A DNA stretch of 64,000 nt, taken from Marinobacterium iners DSM 11526. GTDB lineage: Bacteria > Pseudomonadota > Gammaproteobacteria > Pseudomonadales > Balneatricaceae. Location: NCBI RefSeq assembly GCF_900107855.1, contig NZ_FNRJ01000007.1:103946-167945 (forward strand), read 5' to 3'. The notes under the pieces were generated by a model. The model made no database searches and was not told the DNA's origin. It saw only the letters and a program-made list of their open reading frames with translations. The translations under genes and the position numbers were made by a program. Below are positions 43,765-52,849 of this stretch, piece by piece (position 1 is the stretch's first letter; each line of letters starts with the position of its first letter).

Positions 43765-45393
43765 ATGAGCACACCGATCCGGGTCGTTATGGCCCAGCTG
43801 AATCTGCTGGTGGGAGATATCCCCGGCAATACGGGCCGTATCATCGATACGGCCCTCAAGGCACGAGATGAACTGAACGCTGATCTCGTGCTGTTCCCCG
43901 AACTGGCCCTGACCGGTTATCCGCCTGAAGACCTGCTGCTGCGCCCCAGCCTTGAGCTGCGTGTTCAGGAAGCGCTGCAGCGCATTCTTGCCGCCGTATC
44001 GGGGGTCACGCTGGTGCTGGGCTACCCACGCTATCGCGAGGGCGCGCTTTACAACATGGCCGGCGTGATCCGTGACGGTGAGCTGCTGCATGAATATGCC
44101 AAGCAGTGCCTGCCCAACTTTCAGGTGTTCGACGAGAAGCGCTATTTTGCGGCGGGCGATGAAGTCGGAATGTTTGAGCACAAGGGCATCAAAATCGGCC
44201 TGAGCATCTGCGAAGACATCTGGCACACCGGGCCGGTTGAACAGCTTAGGGCTGAGGGTGCAGAGCTGGTACTGAGCCTCAACGCATCCCCTTTCCATAT
44301 CGGCAAGCCGGCACAGCGTCGCGATGTACTGAATCAGCGGGCGCAGCAACTGGGTTGCCCTCTGGTGTATCTGAACCTGACCGGTGGACAGGATGAGCTG
44401 GTGTTTGATGGCGGCTCCATGCTGGCCTCGGAACAGGGCGATATTCTGTTTCAGGGCGTACATTGCGAAGAAGCGCTGTACAGCTGCAGCTTTGACCCGG
44501 CTACGGGCGTACTGAAACCGGAGCAGGCTGGCGTGGCCGAGCCGGACAGTGACGCACTGGTCTATCAGGTACTGGTGCAAGGCGTGCGTGATTACATCAA
44601 CAAGAACGGTTTTCGCGGCGTGGTGCTGGGGCTCTCGGGCGGCATCGATTCGGCCCTGACGGTGGCGGTGGCGGTGGATGCGCTGGGTGCCGACCGGGTA
44701 GAAGCGGTGATGATGCCGTTCCGCTATACCTCCTCAATGAGCCTTGAGGATGCCGAAGCCGAAGCGCGGGCGCTGGGCATTCAATATGATGTGATCTCCA
44801 TCGAGCCCCTGTATGACAGCTTCATGCAGCAGCTGGCGCCCCAGTTCGAGGGGCTGAACCCGGATACCACCGAAGAGAACCTGCAGGCCCGCTGTCGGGG
44901 TGTGCTGCTGATGGCGATCTCCAACAAGAAAGGCTACCTGGTGCTCACCACCGGTAACAAGAGTGAAATGGCCGTGGGCTATTCCACCCTGTACGGCGAT
45001 ATGGCCGGTGGCTTTGATGTGCTCAAGGATATCCCCAAAACGCTGGTATACCGGCTGTCGCGCTATCGCAATACGCTGTCGCCGGTGATACCTCAGCGCG
45101 TCATCGATCGTCCGCCATCGGCCGAGCTGGCGCCTGACCAGACCGATCAGGACAGCCTGCCGGACTACGATGTACTGGACCGCATTCTTGAACTGTATGT
45201 GGAGCGTGATTACTCCGCTCAGGCGATTATCGACGAGGGTTTTGCCGCAGAGGATGTAAACCGAGTGCTGCGTCTGGTCGATATAAACGAGTACAAGCGG
45301 CGTCAGGCACCGATCGGGCCACGCGTAACCCAGCGCGGCTTTGGCCGCGACCGGCGTTATCCGATTACGTCAGGCTGGAAAGCCGGAATCTGA
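43765..45393 (+). CDS. nadE: Glutamine-dependent NAD+ synthetase
   Basis: NadE (542 residues) makes NAD from deamido-NAD, taking ammonia from glutamine. The N-terminal nitrilase domain has the Glu46, Lys113 and Cys149 triad (FPELALTG, YAKQCLPN, SICEDIWH). The C-terminal synthetase domain has the loop GLSGGIDSAL and TTGNKSEMAVGY. It starts 18 bases after thiO and ends at a strong terminator. Confidence 0.97.
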   Translation: MSTPIRVVMAQLNLLVGDIPGNTGRIIDTALKARDELNADLVLFPELALTGYPPEDLLLRPSLELRVQEALQRILAAVSGVTLVLGYPRYREGALYNMAGVIRDGELLHEYAKQCLPNFQVFDEKRYFAAGDEVGMFEHKGIKIGLSICEDIWHTGPVEQLRAEGAELVLSLNASPFHIGKPAQRRDVLNQRAQQLGCPLVYLNLTGGQDELVFDGGSMLASEQGDILFQGVHCEEALYSCSFDPATGVLKPEQAGVAEPDSDALVYQVLVQGVRDYINKNGFRGVVLGLSGGIDSALTVAVAVDALGADRVEAVMMPFRYTSSMSLEDAEAEARALGIQYDVISIEPLYDSFMQQLAPQFEGLNPDTTEENLQARCRGVLLMAISNKKGYLVLTTGNKSEMAVGYSTLYGDMAGGFDVLKDIPKTLVYRLSRYRNTLSPVIPQRVIDRPPSAELAPDQTDQDSLPDYDVLDRILELYVERDYSAQAIIDEGFAAEDVNRVLRLVDINEYKRRQAPIGPRVTQRGFGRDRRYPITSGWKAGI

Positions 45394-45413
45394 TTCCGGT
45401 TGTCGCTGCAACA

Positions 45414-45442
45414 AAAAAGGCCGGCAATTTGCCGGCCTTTTT
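45414..45442. terminator. Bidirectional terminator, nadE/bamD
   Basis: AAAAAGGCCGGCAA and TTGCCGGCCTTTTT form an almost loop-free palindrome between two convergent genes. Confidence 0.92.
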
Positions 45443-45467
45443 ATGTGCGTAAGGATGAAGTCTTGGC

Positions 45468-46430
45468 TTATTCGGCCGCATCCTCATCATCAAATACACC
45501 AAAGGTCATGCGACTGAACAGCGAGCGCTTGTTGGCTTGCTCTTCAGCGTCTGCACGATCCTGCGCTTCGGCCCGCAGGCGATCAGCGGCCGGAGTGGGG
45601 CGGGCCGGTTCAGCCGGCTCGGCACCACCAAATAGACCAAAACTGGCGGCTTGCATCAGGGTCGCACTGTCCTGCTTGAACGGACGTATCTGATACTCCG
45701 GGTAGTTCAGCTGCAGCACTTCCAATGCATTTTTGGCCAGGTCATGCATGTTCAGCTCGGTATAGGCCTCGGCCATGATCGCCAGCGCATCGGGAACGGC
45801 TGGAGTTTCCTGCAGGTTCTCGACCACATAACGACCACGGTTGGCTGCGGCCACCCAAGCCTGACGGCGCATGTAGTAGGACGCTACATGGATCTCGTGG
45901 GTAGCCAGACGGTTTTTCAGGTACTGCATGCGCTTTTGCGCATCCGGTGCATACTCGCTCTGCGGGTAGCGGTTGAGCAGGGTCGAGAAGCTCTCGAAAG
46001 ACTCAAGTGCGGCACCGGGATCGCGCTGGCTCACATCGATTGGCAGGTATTTTTCGAAGAAGGAGCGGTCTTCCTCGAATGCGGTCAGGCCCTTGAGGTA
46101 GTAGGCGTAGTCGATGTTATCGTGGTTCGGGTGCAGACGAATGAAGCGGTCGGCAGCGGCACGGGCCGATTCCGGTTCGTAATTGCGGAAGTAGGCGTAG
46201 ATCAACTCCAGCTGAGCCTGCTCCGAGTAACGGCCAAACGGATAGCGGGCTTCCAGCAGCTGCAGCTTTTCAACCGCCAGGCCGTAGTTGTCGGCTTCCA
46301 GAGCGCTGAGCGCCTCGTCATAGAGCTGCTGCTCCGGTACATCCGGTGCCACCTTGTCGCCTCCAAACCATGAGCAGGCGGAGAGCAGGCTGAAAAGCGC
46401 CAGAGTAGCCAAGATTTTCAAGGGTCGCAT
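45468..46430 (-). CDS. bamD: Outer membrane assembly lipoprotein BamD (ComL)
   Basis: BamD (320 residues) is an essential lipoprotein of the BAM complex. A lipobox LSAC places the lipidated Cys at residue 19. Five TPR-like repeats follow ([32 protein letters not shown]). The C-terminus is longer than E. coli BamD, with an Ala/Glu/Arg-rich tail of about 60 residues after the TPRs. It is divergent from rluD. Confidence 0.95.
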   Translation of the reverse strand: MRPLKILATLALFSLLSACSWFGGDKVAPDVPEQQLYDEALSALEADNYGLAVEKLQLLEARYPFGRYSEQAQLELIYAYFRNYEPESARAAADRFIRLHPNHDNIDYAYYLKGLTAFEEDRSFFEKYLPIDVSQRDPGAALESFESFSTLLNRYPQSEYAPDAQKRMQYLKNRLATHEIHVASYYMRRQAWVAAANRGRYVVENLQETPAVPDALAIMAEAYTELNMHDLAKNALEVLQLNYPEYQIRPFKQDSATLMQAASFGLFGGAEPAEPARPTPAADRLRAEAQDRADAEEQANKRSLFSRMTFGVFDDEDAAE

Positions 46431-46566
46431 GATCGATCATTCCTGATGCTGGGAGCCGAATTCGGCGTGACTGACCGGATTCGGTTATACTGGCCAGATA
46501 GTATCCGGCCTATTTAAACATAACCGGAGCCCATGCCAAAACATCCGCCGATTAAGAATCATATTG

Positions 46567-47535
46567 ATGTCAGAACAGTTAGAGTTAGAAACACAGGTAC
46601 CGACCGAAATGTTCGGAATGCGACTGGATCAGGCGGTCGCGCAGCTGTTCCCGGATTATTCCCGTTCCCGCCTGCAGGGCTGGATCAAGGAGGGAACTCT
46701 AACCGTTGACGGCAAGGTGCTCCGGCCCCGTGACAAGCTTAATGGTGGCGAACGGATCGAGGTCAAAACCGAGCTGCAGCGCATCGAGCATCACGAGGCA
46801 CAGGTGATCCCCCTCGACATCATCTACGAAGATGAATCGATCATGGTGATCAACAAGCCTTCAGGGCTGGTAGTCCATCCCGGCGCCGGTCATGCCAGTG
46901 GTACGCTGATGAATGCCCTGCTGCACCACTGCCCGGATATTGCTCAGGTACCGCGTGCCGGCATCGTGCACCGGCTGGATAAGGAAACCACAGGCCTCAT
47001 GGTCGTGGCCAAGACAATTGCTGCCCAGACCGATATCGTGGTCCAGCTGCAGGAACGCAGCATGGGACGGGAATACGAAGCGGTTGTAAATGGTGTCATG
47101 ACAGGTGGGGGCTGCGTCGAGGAGCCAATGGGACGCCACTCCAAAAATCGCCAGAAGATGGCGGTTGTAGGGGTTGGGAAGGAAGCGATCACTCACTACC
47201 GAGTACTTGAAAAGTTTCGTGCGCACACGCACATCCGGCTTAAGCTGGAAACCGGGCGCACCCACCAGATCCGTGTCCACATGGCCCATATCAACTACCC
47301 ACTGGTGGGTGATCCGCTTTACGGTGGTCGCTTTCGCATGCCCAAGGGAGCCAGTGGTGCCATGCAGCGTGCCTTGAAAGCGTTCCACCGTCAGGCGCTG
47401 CATGCCAAAAAACTGGAGTTGTATCATCCGACCAGTGGTGAGCTGATGTCCTGGGAAATTGATCTGCCCGAAGACATGCAGCATCTTTTGACCGTTTTGA
47501 AACGGGATGCACAGGAATACGACTACGAGCTATGA
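46567..47535 (+). CDS. rluD: 23S rRNA pseudouridine synthase D
   Basis: RluD (322 residues) makes pseudouridines 1911, 1915 and 1917 in 23S rRNA helix 69. An S4 domain covers about residues 17-75 and the catalytic Asp is in HRLDKETTGLM. RTHQIRVHMAHINYPLVGD is the RluA-family block. ATG 46567 is the annotated start; the ribosome site is weak. pgeF overlaps by four bases. Confidence 0.96.
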   Translation: MSEQLELETQVPTEMFGMRLDQAVAQLFPDYSRSRLQGWIKEGTLTVDGKVLRPRDKLNGGERIEVKTELQRIEHHEAQVIPLDIIYEDESIMVINKPSGLVVHPGAGHASGTLMNALLHHCPDIAQVPRAGIVHRLDKETTGLMVVAKTIAAQTDIVVQLQERSMGREYEAVVNGVMTGGGCVEEPMGRHSKNRQKMAVVGVGKEAITHYRVLEKFRAHTHIRLKLETGRTHQIRVHMAHINYPLVGDPLYGGRFRMPKGASGAMQRALKAFHRQALHAKKLELYHPTSGELMSWEIDLPEDMQHLLTVLKRDAQEYDYEL

Positions 47536-48287
47536 AACTGATCCGGCCGGACTGGTCCCTCTCTGATGGTATTGGTGCATGTGTCACCACCCGTATTGGC
47601 GGAGTGAGCCAGTCGCCATGGGCATCGCTGAATCTGGGTGACCATGTGGGTGATCAGCCGGAGGCCGTGGCCGCCAACCGTTGGCAGTTGCAGCAGGCGC
47701 TCGGTAGCATCAAGCCTCAATGGCTGTCGCAGGTACACGGCATCGAAGTGGTCGAGGCTCAGGCCGATGGCCGTGTCCGCGAAGCCGATGCCTGTTGGAG
47801 TTCGACCCCCGGCGTGGCGTGTGCAGTGCTGACGGCAGATTGCCTGCCGGTGCTGTTTGCCGATCCGGCCGGCCAGCGAGTTGCTGCTGCCCATGCCGGT
47901 TGGCGCGGGCTGTTGAACGGTGTACTGGAAGCCACCCTGGACTGTTTTGAAACACCCGAGCGGGTGCAGGTCTGGCTGGGGCCGGCGATCGGGCCATTGG
48001 CCTTTGAGGTTGGGCCTGAGGTACGGACCGCATTCTGTGAACAGATGCCCGCGGCGGAACAGGCATTCGTCCCCTCGCCACTGCACCCCAACCGCTGGTT
48101 GGCGGATCTTTATCAGCTGGCATGGCAGCGACTGCACCGGGCCGGTGTCACCGTGATCAGTGGCGGTGAGTATTGCACTTTCACCCAGCAGGATCTGTTT
48201 TTCTCCTATCGTCGCGACGGCGTAACCGGTCGCATGGCGAGTTTGATCTGGCTAGAAACAGCGGCCGGAGGCCGCAGGGACAGCTGA
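47532..48287 (+). CDS. pgeF: Purine nucleoside phosphorylase/laccase-domain protein
   Basis: A protein of 251 residues of the YfiH/PgeF family. LTADCLPVLFAD and AHAGWRGLLNGV carry the Cys and His that bind zinc in the active site. E. coli PgeF is described as correcting peptidoglycan precursor errors and related proteins phosphorolyse purine nucleosides. The ATG overlaps the rluD stop and feoA begins at its stop. Confidence 0.93.
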   Translation: MKLIRPDWSLSDGIGACVTTRIGGVSQSPWASLNLGDHVGDQPEAVAANRWQLQQALGSIKPQWLSQVHGIEVVEAQADGRVREADACWSSTPGVACAVLTADCLPVLFADPAGQRVAAAHAGWRGLLNGVLEATLDCFETPERVQVWLGPAIGPLAFEVGPEVRTAFCEQMPAAEQAFVPSPLHPNRWLADLYQLAWQRLHRAGVTVISGGEYCTFTQQDLFFSYRRDGVTGRMASLIWLETAAGGRRDS

Positions 48288-48518
48288 ATGAACCTGACTG
48301 ATTTAAAAGCTCAGCAAGTTGCGCTTATCCTTGCTCTGGATGGGCCGCAGTCCTTGCGGCAGCGGCTGGCAGCATTGGGTATCCTGCGTGGCCAGCGAGT
48401 AGAGCTGCGTACCAAGTCGCTCTGGGGCGACCCGCGTGCATACCGGATCGGCAATCAGCAATTCTGTCTGCGCAACGCTGAGGCGCAACATATTTGGATA
48501 CAATTGCAAGATGACTGA
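48288..48518 (+). CDS. feoA: Ferrous iron transport protein A
   Basis: FeoA (76 residues) is a small SH3-like cytosolic partner of FeoB. The segment LRQRLAALGILRGQRVEL is the family core. It begins immediately after the pgeF stop and overlaps feoB by eight bases. Confidence 0.85.
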   Translation: MNLTDLKAQQVALILALDGPQSLRQRLAALGILRGQRVELRTKSLWGDPRAYRIGNQQFCLRNAEAQHIWIQLQDD

Positions 48519-50466
48519 TCGCTGCTATACGCTCGCCCTGATAGGCAACCCCAACTGTGGTAAGACCTCGTTGTTTAATCAGCTCACTGGGGCCAGTCAG
48601 CGTACCGGGAACCTGTCAGGGGTGACGGTCAGTGGTCGTATCGGGGAATGTGTGCACCAGGGGGTACGGCTGAAAATCGTCGACCTGCCGGGTATCTATT
48701 CCCTGAGTCAGAACCGCAGTGAAGAGCGAGTCGCAAGAGACTACCTGACGCAAGAGCAGCCGGATCTGGTGATCAACGTGCTGGATGCAGGCAACCTGGG
48801 TCGGCACTTGGCGTTAACCAGTCAGTTGATGGAACAGAACGTACCGCTGCTGCTGGCGCTGAACATGCTGGACGAGGCTGAGCGCAACGGCACTCGACCG
48901 GATCTGGCCGCCATGTCCGAGGTACTGGGCGTTCCGGTGCTGCCCAGCGATGGCCGACGCAAACTCTATTGCGACAAACTGTTGGACGCGGTCGTGACCC
49001 GGTTACAGCAACCGGTTGCAGTACCACCGCTTATAATCGAATACGAACCTCACATTGATACCCTGTTGAATCGTCTGGAAACACATGGACTGCCGCGTTG
49101 GCAGAGTGTGCGCTGGCTGGAGTCCGCTGGCGATGTGGATTTTGCCTTGACGGATGAACAGCAGGCCATGCTGGATGAGGGGCAGAACAGCATCCAGGCC
49201 GAGCACGCACTCGGAGCTGCCGAACTGGTGTCCGAAGGGCGCTACGGCTGGGTTCATGGCTTGCTGCACCGCATGGGGCAGAGCCATGAAGAGTGCAATT
49301 TGGCCGATGATCGTCTGGATCGTATTGTGTTGAACCGTTGGCTGGGGCTACCGGTTCTGGTTGCACTGCTGTGGTTGATGTTCGAAACCACCTTTACCGC
49401 AGGGGCGCTGCCTGCAGACTGGATCTCTCAGGGCGTGGACTGGATTACGACACAGGTGGCACAACACATGCCTGAGTCTTTGCTGCGGGAAGTGATAGTC
49501 GATGGGATAATGGCCGGTGTCGGTGGTGTGCTGGTATTCCTGCCCAACGTGGTGCTGCTGTTCCTGTTCATGGAGTTGCTTGAGCAAAGTGGCTACATGG
49601 CCCGTGCCACCTTTCTGGTCGATCGGCTGCTCAGTCGAGTGGGTTTGCATGGCAAGGCGCTGGTGCCTCTGGTGATGGGATTTGGCTGTAACGTACCGGC
49701 AATTATGGCGACCCGCTCCATAGAAGAGCCCCGCGCCCGCCTGATCACCATTCTGATCAACCCCTTTATGAGCTGCTCGGCGCGGTTGCCGGTACTGCTG
49801 TTACTTGCCGGAGTGTTTTTTCCGGACAACGCGGGTACGGTGTTGTTTGCAGTCTACGGGCTTGGGGTCTTGATCGCGCTTGCATGTGCCGCGATCTTTG
49901 CACGGGTGCTGCCGGCGCATTATGACGAAACGTTCATCATGGAACTGCCGCCCTGGCGTATGCCTGGTGGCCGCTCACTGCTGCTGCATCTTTGGGATCG
50001 CTGCCGTGACTTTATAACCAAGGCGGGCACCGTGATTCTGATCGGTTCCATTCTGATCTGGCTGCTGCAAACCTTCCCGCGTGGTGGTGAACCGTTGCTG
50101 GAACAGTTCGGTCATGCCCTGACGCCGCTCTTTGCTCCTTTGGGATTCACCTGGCATGAAACGGTTGCACTGCTGTCCGGTTTCCTCGCCAAAGAGGTGA
50201 TCGTGGCATCGTTGGCGGTTGTCTATCAGGCCAACAGCGAGAATACTGCCCAGCTGCAGCAGGCGATAGGCCAGGTACTGCCGGCAAGCGCAGGGCTGGC
50301 CTTTATGGTCTACACCCTTCTTTACATGCCTTGCCTGGCAACACTGGCAGTGATTCGGCGTGAAACCGGGCGGTGGGCCTGGGCTGTTGTTTCACTGTTG
50401 CTTGGGCTGACACTGGCTTGGGTGTGTGCCTGGATAACCTTTCATGTAGGGCAGTGGTTGCTGTGA
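48511..50466 (+). CDS. feoB: Ferrous iron transporter B
   Basis: FeoB (651 residues) imports Fe(II) across the inner membrane. The N-terminal G domain has GNPNCGKTS (residues 12-20), DLPGIYSLSQNR and NMLDEAERNG. The membrane part holds gate motifs (GFGCNVPAIMATR and the later CLATLAV region). It is about 120 residues shorter than E. coli FeoB. ATG 48511 is chosen because it overlaps feoA and matches the family N-terminus; the frame opens further upstream inside feoA. Confidence 0.95.
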   Translation: MTDRCYTLALIGNPNCGKTSLFNQLTGASQRTGNLSGVTVSGRIGECVHQGVRLKIVDLPGIYSLSQNRSEERVARDYLTQEQPDLVINVLDAGNLGRHLALTSQLMEQNVPLLLALNMLDEAERNGTRPDLAAMSEVLGVPVLPSDGRRKLYCDKLLDAVVTRLQQPVAVPPLIIEYEPHIDTLLNRLETHGLPRWQSVRWLESAGDVDFALTDEQQAMLDEGQNSIQAEHALGAAELVSEGRYGWVHGLLHRMGQSHEECNLADDRLDRIVLNRWLGLPVLVALLWLMFETTFTAGALPADWISQGVDWITTQVAQHMPESLLREVIVDGIMAGVGGVLVFLPNVVLLFLFMELLEQSGYMARATFLVDRLLSRVGLHGKALVPLVMGFGCNVPAIMATRSIEEPRARLITILINPFMSCSARLPVLLLLAGVFFPDNAGTVLFAVYGLGVLIALACAAIFARVLPAHYDETFIMELPPWRMPGGRSLLLHLWDRCRDFITKAGTVILIGSILIWLLQTFPRGGEPLLEQFGHALTPLFAPLGFTWHETVALLSGFLAKEVIVASLAVVYQANSENTAQLQQAIGQVLPASAGLAFMVYTLLYMPCLATLAVIRRETGRWAWAVVSLLLGLTLAWVCAWITFHVGQWLL

Positions 50467-50672
50467 GCACGATGACTGTGTTCGATTGGGTCATATTGGT
50501 CGGTCTGGTGTTACTGGTCAGCATCTGGCTGCTGTACCGTATTCGCTCCAGCCTTAAGGTCGGCTGCTGCAGCACGGATACCTCCACTTGTGCCGGTTGC
50601 AGTGGTGGGTGCGGCAAGCGTAACCAGACGAATGTCAGCCCCTCGGCTGCCAATAACAAAAAGCCCGACTGA
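50463..50672 (+). CDS. FeoB-associated Cys-rich membrane protein
   Basis: A protein of 69 residues: one membrane helix (VILVGLVLLVSIWLLYRI), then a Cys-rich tail GCCSTDTSTCAGCSGGCG. It fits the FeoB-associated family seen at the end of feo operons; a role as iron chaperone or redox helper is inference. A GTG start overlapping the feoB stop (GTGA) is chosen; ATG 50472 is the alternative. The 3' end lies inside the terminator stem. Confidence 0.75.
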   Translation: MSTMTVFDWVILVGLVLLVSIWLLYRIRSSLKVGCCSTDTSTCAGCSGGCGKRNQTNVSPSAANNKKPD

Positions 50673-50691
50673 TTGCTCAGCCGGGCTTTTT
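50658..50691. terminator. Bidirectional terminator, feo operon/phoX
   Basis: AAAAAGCCCG and CGGGCTTTTT with an inner CTGA/TCAG pairing, closed by a four-base loop. The stop codon of the Cys-rich gene lies in the left arm. Confidence 0.88.
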
Positions 50692-50710
50692 ATCAGGGCG
50701 CTTATGGGTT

Positions 50711-52624
50711 TCAGGCGCCGATCACACCACCATCCTCACGCTGTACCACCATAATGGTGGAACGCGGCTTGCTGTTGCCACCGCCCGGGAAGTGGGACGG
50801 TGCCAGCTCTTCACCCGGGTGCTGCACACCGATGAAGACCGTGCGCTGATCCGGTGAGAACGCCAGACCGGTGATCTCACAGGCGATGGGGCCAGTGGCA
50901 AAGCGGCGGATCTCGCCGGTCTGCGGGTCGGCACAAAGCATCTGGTTGTTGCCCATGCCGGCAAACTCGCCCTCGTTGCTGTACTTGCCGTCGGTCTGAA
51001 TCCAGAGGCGGCCGGCAGCATCAAAGCCAAGACCATCCGGGCTGTTGAACATATTGTCGGCAGTGATGTTGTCGCTGCCGGCGTAGAGGCCTTCGGCAAC
51101 GGTCGGGTTGCCGGCCATGGCGAACAGGTCCCAGTCAAAGCGGCTGTCCACATGGTTGCCCTGATGCGGCCACCAGCGCACGATCTGGCCGTAGTTGTTC
51201 TTGGCTCGCGGGTTCGGACCACCCACCGGCTGGCCTTCCTTGCCGCGGTTCTTGTTGTTGGTCAGAGTGCAGAACACTGCCTTGTTGTCCGGATGAACAG
51301 CTACCCACTCCGGGCGATCCATGGTGGTGGCGCCTACTTGCGTGGCGGCTTCACGGGCAAAGATCAGCACTTCCGCCTGGTCGGCAAAGCCGTTCTCGGC
51401 GGTAAGGCCATTCTTGCCGTGAGTCAGCTCGATCCACTCGCCCTGGCCCTTGATCTCGCCGTCATTGGCGGAGAAGCGTGCCACGTACAGGGTGCCTTCT
51501 TCCAACAGGTCACGGTTGGCCTGCTGGTTGTTCGGGTTGTATTTGGCCTTGGAAACGAACTTGTACAGGTGCTCGCCACGCTCGTCATCACCCAAATACA
51601 CCACCACATGACCGGACGGGTCGATGGTCAGAGCGGCATTCTCATGCTTGAAACGGCCCAGAGCGGTGCGCTTCTTCGGTGTAGCGGTCGGGTCCATCGG
51701 ATCGATCTCGACCACCCAGCCGAAACGGTGCGGCTCGTTGGGGTGTTTGGCCAGATCGAAACGCTCGTCATGGCGGTACCACTGGTAGTCACGGTTGCCC
51801 GCTTTCAGGCCGTAGCGTGTATCGCGTGCCGGCAGTGCAACGTCATCCTGAGCCGAGGCGAAGTACTTGTGGAAATTCTCTTCGCAGGTCAGGTAGGTGC
51901 CCCAGGGCGTTTCGCCGTTGGCGCAGTTGTTGAATGTGCCCAGCGGCTTGCGGCCTGAAGGATCGGCGGCGGTTTTCATCAGCGCATGGCCAGCGGCCGG
52001 GCCGGTCAGCTCCATCGGTGTGTAGGCGGTGATACGACGGTTATGGTCGGAATCGCGGTTCACCTGCCACTCGCCCTTGGCGTTACGGCGGATTTCGAAG
52101 ATAGACACGCCATGTGCCGCCTGGGACTTCTTCACCTCATCGGCGGTCAGGTCCTGCTTGCCCTGGTGGGCGAACAGGTATTCCGGGTTGATGTACTCGT
52201 TATTCACTGCCAGCAATGCACGGTCTTCGTCCAGCGGGAAGAAGCTCATGCCGTCGGTATTGTCACCGAACTGACCGGCCTGCGCGGCTGCATTTTGGGT
52301 ACCGGATGCGTCAAACGCCGGCGCACCCTTGAGGATGGGATCGCCCCAGGAAATCAGCGGCTTGGCTACATAGCCTTCGGGCACCACAAAAGTATCGGCG
52401 GTGCTGGCCGGTACGGCCTTGAATCCCATCAGCTTGCTGGGTTCCGGGCGGGTTACGGCTGCAACTGCCTGTGCCAGCGGGTTGGCGGCCAGGAACAGGC
52501 CCATGGCAGCGGCTCCACCACGCAGGAAGTTGCGGCGGCTGATGCCTTTCGCCGTCATGCGGTCAAAATCGGTCTGTTCCAGTTCCGGATGATCTTCGGG
52601 ATCAAAATGCTCAATCTGATTCAT
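50711..52624 (-). CDS. phoX: PhoX-family phosphatase, Tat-exported
   Basis: A protein of 637 residues with a twin-arginine signal: SRRNFLRG at residues 29-36 followed by a hydrophobic Ala/Leu stretch. PhoX enzymes are calcium and iron alkaline phosphatases important in marine bacteria. Family blocks include NCANGETPWGTYLTCEENFH, GWVVEIDP, GRFKHENA and PDGLGFDAAGRLWIQTDG. No recognisable PhoB box lies upstream, so phosphate control is not shown by sequence. Not all DUF839 members are proved phosphatases. Confidence 0.88.
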   Translation of the reverse strand: MNQIEHFDPEDHPELEQTDFDRMTAKGISRRNFLRGGAAAMGLFLAANPLAQAVAAVTRPEPSKLMGFKAVPASTADTFVVPEGYVAKPLISWGDPILKGAPAFDASGTQNAAAQAGQFGDNTDGMSFFPLDEDRALLAVNNEYINPEYLFAHQGKQDLTADEVKKSQAAHGVSIFEIRRNAKGEWQVNRDSDHNRRITAYTPMELTGPAAGHALMKTAADPSGRKPLGTFNNCANGETPWGTYLTCEENFHKYFASAQDDVALPARDTRYGLKAGNRDYQWYRHDERFDLAKHPNEPHRFGWVVEIDPMDPTATPKKRTALGRFKHENAALTIDPSGHVVVYLGDDERGEHLYKFVSKAKYNPNNQQANRDLLEEGTLYVARFSANDGEIKGQGEWIELTHGKNGLTAENGFADQAEVLIFAREAATQVGATTMDRPEWVAVHPDNKAVFCTLTNNKNRGKEGQPVGGPNPRAKNNYGQIVRWWPHQGNHVDSRFDWDLFAMAGNPTVAEGLYAGSDNITADNMFNSPDGLGFDAAGRLWIQTDGKYSNEGEFAGMGNNQMLCADPQTGEIRRFATGPIACEITGLAFSPDQRTVFIGVQHPGEELAPSHFPGGGNSKPRSTIMVVQREDGGVIGA

Positions 52625-52742
52625 GTCACCTGTCCTGTATTGGGTTACCGGGATGCAGGTGCATGTTGTAGCAGTGTGCTATTACAGAATTAAGAAAAGT
52701 GTACTGCTGTATAAGAAATAACTAATTTAATTGCTGTCAGAT

Positions 52743-52772
52743 CTTGAAGCCGCCCCTGCTGGCCCCTATCTA
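52743..52772 (+). promoter_or_regulatory. Sigma-32 heat-shock promoter of clpB
   Basis: CTTGAA, a 14-base spacer and CCCCTATCTA match the heat-shock consensus CTTGAA-N13-14-CCCCATNTA closely. The -10 region overlaps an inverted repeat, CCCCTAT and ATAGGGG. About 80 bases of leader follow. Confidence 0.75.
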
Positions 52773-52849
52773 TAGGGGTAACAGAAACAGCCGAACCGTC
52801 TGACCCCCTATGTCGGACCAGCGGCACCGAGAGATCCACAGGAGACCTC

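Noticed and set aside
46533..46566. An upstream ATG with GGAG before rluD as a leader peptide
   Set aside because: Its frame does not end before rluD and has no conserved features; chance is likely.
48436..48510. An earlier start for feoB
   Set aside because: It would lie inside feoA and lacks a ribosome site; the family N-terminus begins at 48511.
52625..52742. A PhoB box upstream of phoX
   Set aside because: No pair of CTGTCAT-like repeats at the right spacing was found.
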